Source: an uncultured Clostridiaceae bacterium
Lineage (GTDB): Bacteria; Bacillota; Clostridia; Lachnospirales; Lachnospiraceae
Reading direction: 5' to 3'
DNA: 64,000 nucleotides
Assembly (NCBI GenBank): GCA_947177415.1
Contig: CAMWUK010000001.1
Location: forward strand, 1 to 64,000
Positions 16,316-23,816 of this stretch are shown here, one piece after another (position 1 is the stretch's first letter; each line of letters opens with the position of its first letter). The notes under the pieces are model-generated. The model saw only the letters and a program-made list of their open reading frames with translations. It made no database searches and had not been told where the DNA came from. The translations under genes and the position numbers were made by a program.

Positions 16316-16966
16316 CTATGAACACAACACCCCTAAAAGGGATTTGTACCTTTCCGTTTCATTTTTTATATCTTCAACAGTGACACCATAATACAAATAT
16401 ATCTTTTTGAACAGTTTCCTTAACTGTTTCATGGTTTTCTTCTTCCCGCTGAATGAACCGTCAAGCACCTGCCAGACAGTTTCCACCCCTATCCACATAT
16501 GGTCATTCTCTGCCCATTTAATCTCATATATGTGAAAATCCATAGGAAAGATATCATCCGCAATTTCCTCTATCATCCTGTTCCGCTCATGAATCTGTTC
16601 CAAAAACACCTTTAAGGCCTCCACATCCTCCCTGTCCGGTGGCTCCAAGTTCATCAGCTCTCCCACCAAATCCGGGCGGTGGCGCATGATAAGGGATGCT
16701 TTTAAGCTATTTCTCTGTTCCAGATAATTATGAGACTGCTTAGAAACCTCCACCGCGCCATACTCCTGTTTCAGCCATTGCACGACTTCTTCCAACGTAT
16801 GGGGATTTGCAGTAATCCGCTTTTTTATCCTGTTTCTTTTTATTTTGCGGAAATAATTCTGTATGCGTGTTGTAAGTCTTACCTTACCGCCTTTTCCTGC
16901 AATAAAAATACTTGTAGGCCCATCAGCTCCACCTATAATAGATACGCTGCCTGCACTCTTGCCCAT
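16316..16966 (-). CDS. Uncharacterised protein with GGADGPTSIF N-terminal motif
   Basis: The ATG at 16966 follows GGGAGATG and is preferred over 16981, giving 216 residues. The N-terminus contains SIIGGADGPTSIFIAGK. The GGADGPT block is the ion-binding signature of sodium-pumping decarboxylase beta subunits, yet the rest is soluble, basic and helical with no membrane segments, so it is not such a subunit. Clostridial hypothetical proteins often carry this motif at the start. The remaining 180 residues match nothing known to me. Confidence 0.6.
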   Translation of the reverse strand: MGKSAGSVSIIGGADGPTSIFIAGKGGKVRLTTRIQNYFRKIKRNRIKKRITANPHTLEEVVQWLKQEYGAVEVSKQSHNYLEQRNSLKASLIMRHRPDLVGELMNLEPPDREDVEALKVFLEQIHERNRMIEEIADDIFPMDFHIYEIKWAENDHMWIGVETVWQVLDGSFSGKKKTMKQLRKLFKKIYLYYGVTVEDIKNETERYKSLLGVLCS

Positions 16967-17015
16967 ATCTACATCTCCCATTCCAAAGTTAAACTCAACT
17001 CCCCAATTCCCCTAT

Positions 17016-17247
17016 TTATGCTTTCATATCAAAAGATGGTTTCTCCTCCAGATAATTCGGCAGTTCCTCCATCTCTGTCCCTTGACCATTCTTTAGAGAA
17101 CGATACTCATTAAAATAAATTCCATAAAATTCCCTTTCTTTTTCCCGTTCAGCCGGAGTCCTCTCACAAGCCCATCCATACCCTGATCCAAGATAGGTCA
17201 GCACCTTTGTACCTTGATAATAAATGTCGGCGCCATATCCCCCTCCT
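17016..17247 (-). pseudogene. C-terminal fragment of gene split by IS1182 element
   Basis: The frame is open from next to the left inverted repeat of the IS down to 17016 and reads GADIYYQGTKVLTYLGSGYGW ... PSFDMKA. It aligns with the C-terminal half of the intact 15717 protein (EILTYTAGVGW ... GGFDARA). Its natural N-terminal half is the ORF at 19249-19722 on the other side of the IS. It has no plausible start of its own except an internal GTG at 17204, so it is probably not expressed. Confidence 0.7.
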
Positions 17248-17344
17248 CAGACCGTCCGAAAACCTCGATTTCCAGTGGTCTTTAGTCTATTTTTTGCATC
17301 AAAAATGCCAGATATTTTTCATGCGAAATTAATATCTGCCCCCA

Positions 17345-17365
17345 ACAACTGAATAAAGTATATAT
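17345..17365. repeat. Left subterminal inverted repeat of the IS
   Basis: A 21-bp sequence starting ACAACTGAATAAAG that is the exact reverse complement of 19163-19183. It lies between the IS end and the transposase stop codon. Its distance from the IS end is almost the same on both sides, suggesting a transposase-binding site. Confidence 0.85.
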
Positions 17366-17374
17366 TCTGTTGGA

Positions 17375-19093
17375 TTAATGGCTTTCTGTCGCCATCAGTT
17401 CCATCATTTTTTCAAATCCCAACAGGTTTTTCGACCGTTTGATATTGTATCCCAGACACATGAGCGCAAATTCCCCCGTTACTTTCCGTAATCCTTTCAA
17501 CAGAAAGTAATCAAATCCCATCGCCCGTTTTATTGTTCCAAAAGGATGTTCCGACAGGCACATCCTTTCCGCCGTTTTATTTCTGTCTGGCTTTAGGAAA
17601 AATCTAACAATCTTCTTCCTCTCAAAATGGTATTTACCTTTTGTGCTCCTTCTTGTTTCAGGCTCTTTCCCTTCTGCCTTCAGCCAGTTCCTGCAAGGTT
17701 TTTCGAGACTATCCTTCGTAAAGTCAATCTCTTTCCACTCATTCTTTCCTTTGTAGCATTTATTCCTATCCGGGCAATGCCGGCATGCGTTTTTATTTGC
17801 GTACCGGATATTTCCATTTTTCTTGATGCATTTTTGTCGGAGGATTTCTCCTTTCGGGCAGTATACCAGATTCCTTTCCGGATCTCTGACAAAGTACCCT
17901 TCTTTTGCCCTTTCCACCATCTCTTCCTGTGTACCATATACAGATTTTTCAGATGCTTCCTTTTCCGTCTCATCGCACGCTTTTCTCCGAACCTCTCTGA
18001 CCTCTATATTAGATATCACATCCTTATATGCTTCCGGTATAACTCCTCCATGAAGCACTTTCGCCAGTTCCTCCGGTTCAGTACTTTCCACATTGACACC
18101 TTCCGTTTCCTCATATACGATCTCAAGCTCATATCCATCTTTTCCCTCATCTGTAATTACATGAGGGATGATGCCATCTTCAAGACACTTTACCATGTCC
18201 TCTTCGCTTTCATATCCTCTGTCCGCTACGGTCTCAATGATTCCCTCCGACTCTTTTCTTACTTCCTCAAGCGTGGAATCCAAAAGCCCATGGTCTGTTA
18301 CCCGGTTCGTCATATGAAAGCTGCGGATCAGATGTGTATTGGAGTCAACTGCCGTCTGGGGATTATATGCTACAACAAAACCATTTTTGCTCTTCATCAA
18401 TTTTGCATCAGCATCCGTAAGGGACATCTGTGACTGGCCGCTTTCTTCCATAAGTTTCTGGTAGCCCTCATATTTTTCCAAACGTTCCCGGGCTTCCTTC
18501 AGTTTTTCTTCAATAAGTTCTTTTGTCAGTTTGTCCGGGAGATCCTCAAAATCTTCCTGCTCATCCGCTTCATCAAGTATTCTTAAATACTCCTCGATAT
18601 GACCATTTAGCCATTTGATACGGTCATCAAGTTTATTCTTTGTAAAGTTATTGCTTTTTGAATTACAGGCTGCAAATTTGCTTCCGTCAACCGAGGTAAA
18701 TCCCCATTCCACCGCACCTGAAATTCTTTTGTTGAACTCATGGAATATTTTCCTGATACTGTCTATGTTGTCCTTACGGAAGTCTGATATGGTCCTGAAA
18801 TCAGGCTCTGCCCCGCCAAGCATCCATTTTACTTCGACATTCACTTTACAGCTTTTGGCAAGTTTTCTGGATGACTTTATCCCGTTATCACTGCCATAGA
18901 TATAAAGCTTATACAGACCCTTGGGATCATATGGCGGGCGTCCCTCTGATGCCATTTCTTTTACGCCGTAATCAGCGAGATCCAAACTGTTTACAAAGGC
19001 ATCTATAAGCCTTGCGGTACTTTCCGGGTCAACCATGGAATCCCATGTTGTCATCATCATCTGATTCCTGTCAAATGTCTCAACATAGTGCAT
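17375..19093 (-). CDS. IS1182-family DDE transposase
   Basis: The ATG at 19093 follows AGGTGA; the track start at 19102 is a GTG overlapping that site. About 572 residues, full length for the family. Seen in order: an N-terminal DUF772-type domain (SMVDPESTARLIDAF ... GRPPYDPKGLYKLYIYG), the first catalytic Asp in TSVDGSKFAA, VADRGYESEEDM, a cysteine cluster CRHCPDRNKC, and a C-terminal DDE_Tnp region with SEHPFGTIKRAMGFDYFLLKG. No frameshift is visible. It mobilises the element at 17248-19278. Confidence 0.93.
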   Translation of the reverse strand: MHYVETFDRNQMMMTTWDSMVDPESTARLIDAFVNSLDLADYGVKEMASEGRPPYDPKGLYKLYIYGSDNGIKSSRKLAKSCKVNVEVKWMLGGAEPDFRTISDFRKDNIDSIRKIFHEFNKRISGAVEWGFTSVDGSKFAACNSKSNNFTKNKLDDRIKWLNGHIEEYLRILDEADEQEDFEDLPDKLTKELIEEKLKEARERLEKYEGYQKLMEESGQSQMSLTDADAKLMKSKNGFVVAYNPQTAVDSNTHLIRSFHMTNRVTDHGLLDSTLEEVRKESEGIIETVADRGYESEEDMVKCLEDGIIPHVITDEGKDGYELEIVYEETEGVNVESTEPEELAKVLHGGVIPEAYKDVISNIEVREVRRKACDETEKEASEKSVYGTQEEMVERAKEGYFVRDPERNLVYCPKGEILRQKCIKKNGNIRYANKNACRHCPDRNKCYKGKNEWKEIDFTKDSLEKPCRNWLKAEGKEPETRRSTKGKYHFERKKIVRFFLKPDRNKTAERMCLSEHPFGTIKRAMGFDYFLLKGLRKVTGEFALMCLGYNIKRSKNLLGFEKMMELMATESH

Positions 19094-19162
19094 CAAAATC
19101 ACCTCAAATGCAGCATTTTCATGCTTTTATTCTACCACATCTGTGGGCTTATAGCCAGTATC

Positions 19163-19183
19163 ATATATACTTTATTCAGTTGT
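19163..19183. repeat. Right subterminal inverted repeat of the IS
   Basis: The exact reverse complement of 17345-17365, lying upstream of the transposase start. It probably overlaps the transposase promoter, so binding by the transposase could also autoregulate expression; that is inference. Confidence 0.85.
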
Positions 19184-19248
19184 CAAGGTACGCATTTTAT
19201 ATATAAATCATTTACGTTTTTTGCAGATGCATTTACCAAGTTACTTTG

Positions 19249-19722
19249 TCATGTCATATCAGGTTTTCGGACAGTCTGCCCTGTCAGAATCGGACAGGTA
19301 AGTGTACCGCCACCTGTCAGAGCAAACTTCTTTTCAGCAAGATTACTGTTTCTCCCCTCCGCCGATTCCAGAAAGTCAAGCAATGTCAGTTCCCCGCTCC
19401 CGTGGCATTTTGGGTTGCTGCCCTGTCCTTTCAGTGTATTTTTAGCCTGCTGGTATAATGCCTTCCTGTTGGGCGACACATCAGACATATACTCTGCACA
19501 CAATTCCGTCCGCCGCCTATGGATATATTCCAATTCTGCCTTGTTTGTAGTATTCGCAGCCTTTCGTGCCAGTTCCTTAATCTCGTCAGTAAACTCTCCT
19601 TTTGATTTACTGCTTTTCCCGGAACTTGGAATTATAGACCAGTCAGGTCCTCCACTACTGCTTAATGACATATGGCATTTTGTATTGGCAGAATTTACTG
19701 TGTTTGAAACCGAAATTCCCAT
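19249..19722 (-). pseudogene. N-terminal part of gene split by IS1182 element
   Basis: Starts at an ATG after GAGGTGG and encodes about 148 native residues before reading into the IS end, where it gains an abnormal QTVRKPDMT tail and stops. The segment FTDEIKELARKAA ... SDVSPNRKALYQQA resembles the N-terminal half of the 15717 protein. No signal peptide. The missing C-terminus lies at 17016-17247. The truncated protein could still be made. Confidence 0.7.
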
Positions 19723-19830
19723 GAGTCCACCTCACAATTTATTTTTCTTATCCGCCGCCCCTCTTTCGTTTAGAGCCGCCCCTGCTCCCTTGCAATAATT
19801 CCGATCAGACCGCAGTGGCAAAGTTTTATG

Positions 19831-19924
19831 CGCCTCTGCAAAAAATGATATGATACCTCTAAAGCAGACAGATTAAATATAAAATTCTGTTACTTTAGAG
19901 GTATCATATCACAAACGCCTCTGC
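19831..19924 (-). terminator. Long hairpin with T-tract between direct repeats, terminator or miniature element
   Basis: A perfect 19-bp inverted repeat (19846-19864 and 19893-19911) with a 28-nt loop is followed on the minus strand by six T residues, so it works as an intrinsic terminator for the gene ending at 19942. The whole hairpin is bounded by a 9-bp direct repeat, CGCCTCTGC at 19831-19839 and 19916-19924. That arrangement also fits a small non-autonomous transposon with a target duplication. Confidence 0.7.
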
Positions 19925-19941
19925 GAAATAAGGGGCAGATT

Positions 19942-20652
19942 TTATATCTGTAAATCCAATGAACTACCTGAAACAGACGACCTTTTCACAAGTTTTCCTC
20001 CTGACTTCACAAGTGAACTTTCGATAGACCCTCTTGTGATTCCATTTAATGCTCCTGACGGAATCTCTTTTCCTGGCTCCCACTTAGGATCTATAGCTTT
20101 CACTGCATCAACAAAGGCCTGTCTATATGCACGCTCATATTGACTTAATGTATTACCTGCTGCTAATCTGTCATTTTTACTTATCTGGGGATACATCTTA
20201 CGATACACATCACTCCGCTTTGTTGTTTCCCCATTAGCAACACCATTTTCCTGTAAAAATTCTTTCTTTGTAAGTTCAAACATCTCGTCCCTACTACTTT
20301 CGGGTATAGAAATAATCCTGTTTTTGCTCGCAATGTTCTTATCAGTTACAGTAAGACCTGATACACCAAACGCCTGATTGATATGATCTCCATCTGCATC
20401 ATAATATTGCATTCGATTTTTAATTCCTTGAATTGTAAAATATCCGCCACCGCGACCAGCAGTCATCATACTTTTCACAACTGTTTGATATTGCTTACTA
20501 TTTGTATCAATCCCTGCTGCCCTTAACTGTGCCTGTACGGAAGAACTTGACAGGTCTGACATTTTAACCATATTTCCGCCTGATGCCGCATTTTTTGCAA
20601 CGTTTGTTACTCCAAACATCTGCTCAAACAAATAACTGTAATCCATATTCAT
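19942..20652 (-). CDS. Leaderless cluster protein with LVKRSSVSGSSLDLQI tail (copy 1)
   Basis: The ATG at 20652 lies 7 nt after AGGAGGT and is preferred, giving 236 residues. There is no signal peptide. Its last 140 or so residues parallel the 20777 protein: EFLQENGVANGETTKRS, a YERAYRQAFVDAVKA helix, and the shared final 16 residues. The divergent N-terminus is glycine/asparagine rich. A C-terminal tail held nearly identical while the rest has drifted suggests a recognition or export signal, or recent gene conversion. Function unknown. Confidence 0.65.
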   Translation of the reverse strand: MNMDYSYLFEQMFGVTNVAKNAASGGNMVKMSDLSSSSVQAQLRAAGIDTNSKQYQTVVKSMMTAGRGGGYFTIQGIKNRMQYYDADGDHINQAFGVSGLTVTDKNIASKNRIISIPESSRDEMFELTKKEFLQENGVANGETTKRSDVYRKMYPQISKNDRLAAGNTLSQYERAYRQAFVDAVKAIDPKWEPGKEIPSGALNGITRGSIESSLVKSGGKLVKRSSVSGSSLDLQI

Positions 20653-20776
20653 TGACATTACCTCCTCGATATAAACAAAAAACATTTCTTGCCATATAGT
20701 CTACAATTTCTACTGCTGCCACTCTTTTGAAACCGTTTTTATTTCTCCCAAACGATTCTATTAAGCTGAAAAAATT

Positions 20777-21442
20777 TTATATCTGTAAATCCAATGAACT
20801 GCCTGAAACAGACGACCTTTTCACAAGCGTATTGCCACTTTTAACAAGTGTACTTTCTACGGACTCCCTTGTAACGCTGTCTAATATTCTAGGATCAAAT
20901 GACTGTCCCGGCCGCCAGTTTGGATTAGCCGCCTTTACTGCCTCATACATTGCAGAACGATATTTCCCCTCATACTGTTGCAAAGTCCATGTACCCTTTG
21001 CACGATCCTCTTTCTTTACGCTTAATTGATATTCTCTGAATATTTGCGACCTTTTCGTTGTATCGCCATTGGAAATTCCGTTCTCCTGAATAAACTCTCT
21101 TTTAACATTGTCAAACATCTTTTGCCTTGCATCATCAGAAACATCAATCAACTGCTGCCACGTTGAACGATCTACAGAACCATCTTCTCCATGATACATC
21201 CCAGGAACCACAATTCCCCCTGGTCCGATAAAATCTCCGTCAGAATTATAATTACGCATTACATTTCGCATATGTGCTTCACGTCCGCCCAATAACTCGT
21301 ACAACATTTTTTGTTCAGGTGTCATCATAGCTTCTTCTGCTATGACTGCCTCCAGTTTTTTCTTTTCCACTTCCTTATATTGCTTGTTACCAGTGTTAAT
21401 TCCCGTATAACCAGAATTATTTGCATTAAAACTAATATTCAT
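20777..21442 (-). CDS. Leaderless cluster protein with LVKRSSVSGSSLDLQI tail (copy 2)
   Basis: The start chosen is the ATG at 21442, 7 nt after AGGAGGT, the same geometry as in copy 1, giving 221 residues. It is the paralogue of the 19942 protein: EFIQENGISNGDTTKRS aligns with EFLQENGVANGETTKRS, and the last 16 residues are identical. The N-terminus (MTPEQKMLYELLGGREAH) has no counterpart in copy 1. It lies 13 bp after the 21455 gene in the same transcription unit. No family recognised. Confidence 0.65.
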   Translation of the reverse strand: MNISFNANNSGYTGINTGNKQYKEVEKKKLEAVIAEEAMMTPEQKMLYELLGGREAHMRNVMRNYNSDGDFIGPGGIVVPGMYHGEDGSVDRSTWQQLIDVSDDARQKMFDNVKREFIQENGISNGDTTKRSQIFREYQLSVKKEDRAKGTWTLQQYEGKYRSAMYEAVKAANPNWRPGQSFDPRILDSVTRESVESTLVKSGNTLVKRSSVSGSSLDLQI

Positions 21443-21454
21443 ATCCATTACCTC

Positions 21455-22348
21455 CTATTTTTCTAAAAAACTCTGAAATCTCTTTGACAACTCATCTAAC
21501 TGCATTTGCTCCTTGTTTGTTCCATTATAATTTTCAATCGGATCAGCAACAAAATAATTCCTAAATCCCGCCAGTGCTCTTTCAAAACTGCTCCGAAAGT
21601 TTTCTTTGCTGCTTACATCAAGGTTAGCAAACATCTTGTATACATCATTGTTCGATTCTTTATTTACTTCTACGCTGTCTTTCCCTGTTGTATTTGTTGC
21701 CACCGGAGTAATTCCCTTTTTGTAATTAGGTGTTCCATGTTCCGCATAAAATTTCTCTCTTTCAACTTTTACCTGCTTTGCAGCAAACTCAACCATGCTG
21801 TTTACTTTATTGATTTTTTCCTCTGCCTGTTTACCGTATGCATTTGTTATCTGTTCTGCCACTTCGTCAGATAATCCCATTTCTTTGCAAGCATAGGAAA
21901 GCTGAGAGACCTTAAGTCCAAGCTGTGCATAAGTTCCTGGCTCCAATGTGTAGCCTAATGCTTCATCGCCTGCCTGATAACTGCCATCTGCATTAGGCGT
22001 AGCCTTTACAAAGCCCTGCTGTTCCAAGTCCATAATCACACTTTGCAGTTTCTCACTCTGCTCTTTCGTCACGCTTGCACCGTAAAAGCTGACCATGCCA
22101 TTTGCACTGTTACCGTTAATAATCCTGTGCATTGATGGATTGCTTTTTCCTCTTTGCTGCCCATCTATCCTCTGTTTTATTAACTCTGATATTTTTTGAG
22201 CCTCTGGAGAGTCTTTTGAAATCTCAACAATCACACCTAAATCCCTTTTTTCAGAATCTGGTGTATTCTTGACTTCTTCTTGCAAATCACTTGTTGTTTT
22301 CGGATTGTACTGATAACCGTTTGCTGCTCCTACATTTGAAACATCCAT
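21455..22348 (-). CDS. Leaderless cluster protein, first gene of the unit
   Basis: The ATG at 22348 after AAGGAGG with 8-nt spacing gives 297 residues; the 15 upstream track residues lack a start signal. There is no signal peptide. The segment RDLGVIVEISKDSPEAQKI near residue 35 resembles short N-terminal elements common in Lachnospiraceae proteins of unknown function. The sequence around the ribosome-binding site (TTTATAT then AGGAGG) is repeated before the 19942 gene, indicating shared ancestry of the leaders. It faces away from an XRE regulator at 22524. Confidence 0.6.
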   Translation of the reverse strand: MDVSNVGAANGYQYNPKTTSDLQEEVKNTPDSEKRDLGVIVEISKDSPEAQKISELIKQRIDGQQRGKSNPSMHRIINGNSANGMVSFYGASVTKEQSEKLQSVIMDLEQQGFVKATPNADGSYQAGDEALGYTLEPGTYAQLGLKVSQLSYACKEMGLSDEVAEQITNAYGKQAEEKINKVNSMVEFAAKQVKVEREKFYAEHGTPNYKKGITPVATNTTGKDSVEVNKESNNDVYKMFANLDVSSKENFRSSFERALAGFRNYFVADPIENYNGTNKEQMQLDELSKRFQSFLEK

Positions 22349-22523
22349 ACATTCATCCTCCTTGATATAAACCAAAAATCCATTTTCTGCCACTCGTCTT
22401 ATCTTTTATATCGTCACATCCATTACAATTATTTATAGAAAATTGCATTATTTTATCTGTTTGCACTTTTAAGTCATTACAATATAGTCGGATTGCACAT
22501 ACAATCTACAGAGAGGTGACGAT

Positions 22524-22853
22524 ATGATAGATTATAAAATCATAGGTAGCAGAATCCGAAAAAAGCGGTTAGAGCACAACCTTTCCCAAGAACGGCTGGC
22601 AGAATTATGCGAAGTCGGCACTACCCATATATCCCATATAGAAACAGGCAACTGTATTCCAAGCCTGAAAGTATTCATCACAATTCTTAATTCATTGTCC
22701 TGCTCTGCGGATGAACTTTTATGTGATGAATTGCAAAATGCAGAACACTCTTACTGCAGCCAAATTGCAAGTCTGCTTGAAGATTGTACCAGCCACGAAC
22801 TAATGATTATTACAGATACCATACAAGCCTTAAAAACATCACTGCGAAAATAG
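22524..22853 (+). CDS. XRE-family helix-turn-helix regulator
   Basis: A protein of 109 residues after a GAGAGGTGAC ribosome-binding site. The N-terminal HTH_3 domain covers residues 5-62 with SRIRKKRLEHNLSQERLAEL and THISHIETGNCIPSLKV. The C-terminal 45 residues are helical and may dimerise. It is divergent from the leaderless protein cluster and may regulate it or itself. A hairpin terminator follows at 22913. Confidence 0.9.
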   Translation: MIDYKIIGSRIRKKRLEHNLSQERLAELCEVGTTHISHIETGNCIPSLKVFITILNSLSCSADELLCDELQNAEHSYCSQIASLLEDCTSHELMIITDTIQALKTSLRK

Positions 22854-22912
22854 GTCATTAAAGTTTCAACACATACTGTTTTCACACAGTCTATAATCCG
22901 AACACAAACGAC

Positions 22913-22950
22913 AAACCGCTGTACATGGCATAAATCCATTACAGCGGTTT
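22913..22950. terminator. Probable bidirectional terminator
   Basis: A perfect 11-bp stem, AAACCGCTGTA (22913-22923) with TACAGCGGTTT (22940-22950), lies between the convergent XRE and MBL genes. Terminal A/T runs in the arms supply a short T-tract on either strand. Confidence 0.65.
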
Positions 22951-22994
22951 TCACATCACAAATTATTCCATGTATTCTTCTCCAACAATCCCGA

Positions 22995-23774
22995 TTAAAT
23001 ATGTATTTGAAAATCTCCAAAATCAAATACGCCATTCCCCTGTTTTAACTTTCCTTCATCTGATAATTTGCTAAATCCATTTTCAATCCTGCCAATTATA
23101 TCAATAGGAATGTTCAACTGATGATGTCCCGGTAATACTCTGCTTATACTTAAATGCTGTATTTTCCTAACAGACTGTAAAAACAACTGCGGATCTGTAG
23201 TAGGATAAAATGCGTCAAGACAGCCCTGATATATTAAGTCGCCAGAAAACAAATATTTTCTATCCGGTTCATAAAAGCAACAATGCCCCGGTGAATGTCC
23301 GGGCGTATGGATAACCGTCAGCTTTCTATCCCCTAAATCCAGACAGTCCCCATCATATAAAATCTTCTGCGGTGTTCCACTGAAAATTTGATATTCCTCA
23401 ATGTTAAAATTTTTCGGAAAATCACATGGTTTACACATCAGATTACTTTTTACTGCCTGTAACGGGATTGGAAACTGAACCGATAACCAGTCTTTTTCCT
23501 TTTCATGCACTGCAATGTCCTTAAAATATTTATGCCCACCAATATGGTCCCAATGGATATGTGTAGTAATTACCATAACAGGTAGTGATGTTAAACTATC
23601 CACAATTCTCTTTATATTGTCAACTCCTAAGCCAGTATCAATCAAAACAGCTTTTTCCGTCCCACACAATAGATAGCAATGAGTTTCTTCCCAATGCTTA
23701 TATTCACTGATCGCAAACGTGTCACGGTCAATCGTTCCTATTGTAAACCAGTCTGTCATATTCACATCATGCAT
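22995..23774 (-). CDS. Metallo-beta-lactamase-fold hydrolase
   Basis: A protein of 259 residues after a GGAAGGT ribosome-binding site. The MBL motif is THIHWDHIGG (about residues 72-81), then His in HTPGHSPGH, Asp in LFSGDLIY and His in VLPGHHQL, a full metal-ligand set. It resembles glyoxalase II-like or lactonase-type hydrolases; substrate unknown. It ends against the XRE gene's terminator and starts 43 bp from the AlbA_2 gene on the same strand. Confidence 0.87.
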   Translation of the reverse strand: MHDVNMTDWFTIGTIDRDTFAISEYKHWEETHCYLLCGTEKAVLIDTGLGVDNIKRIVDSLTSLPVMVITTHIHWDHIGGHKYFKDIAVHEKEKDWLSVQFPIPLQAVKSNLMCKPCDFPKNFNIEEYQIFSGTPQKILYDGDCLDLGDRKLTVIHTPGHSPGHCCFYEPDRKYLFSGDLIYQGCLDAFYPTTDPQLFLQSVRKIQHLSISRVLPGHHQLNIPIDIIGRIENGFSKLSDEGKLKQGNGVFDFGDFQIHI

Positions 23775-23816
23775 TTACCTTCCATCCTCCGTTCACTAAA
23801 ATACATTGTATTTATG

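Larger units (their letters stand above)
17248..19278. mobile_element. IS1182-family insertion sequence, about 2.03 kb
   Basis: An 18-bp terminal inverted repeat with one mismatch, CAGACCGTCCGAAAACCT at 17248-17265 and its complement at 19261-19278, brackets a full IS1182-type transposase gene. A second, perfect 21-bp inverted repeat lies about 97 bp inside each end (17345-17365 and 19163-19183). No clear target-site duplication is seen. The element splits a leaderless-cluster gene whose halves flank it. The transposase is intact, so it may still be active. Confidence 0.8.

Noticed and set aside
17203-17225. Second match between IS right flank and left flank (GTACCTTGA) as the true IS end
   Set aside because: The left match lies in sequence that aligns with the C-terminus of the intact 15717 paralogue, so it is host DNA. 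The 18-bp CAGAC repeats define the ends better.
17627-18433. Plus-strand ORF of 268 residues in the IS
   Set aside because: Antisense to the full-length IS1182 transposase. No start signal, and the sense gene is clearly real.
22995-23774. Specific assignment as a quorum-quenching lactonase
   Set aside because: The metal motif is common to the whole MBL superfamily, and nothing in the sequence or context fixes the substrate.
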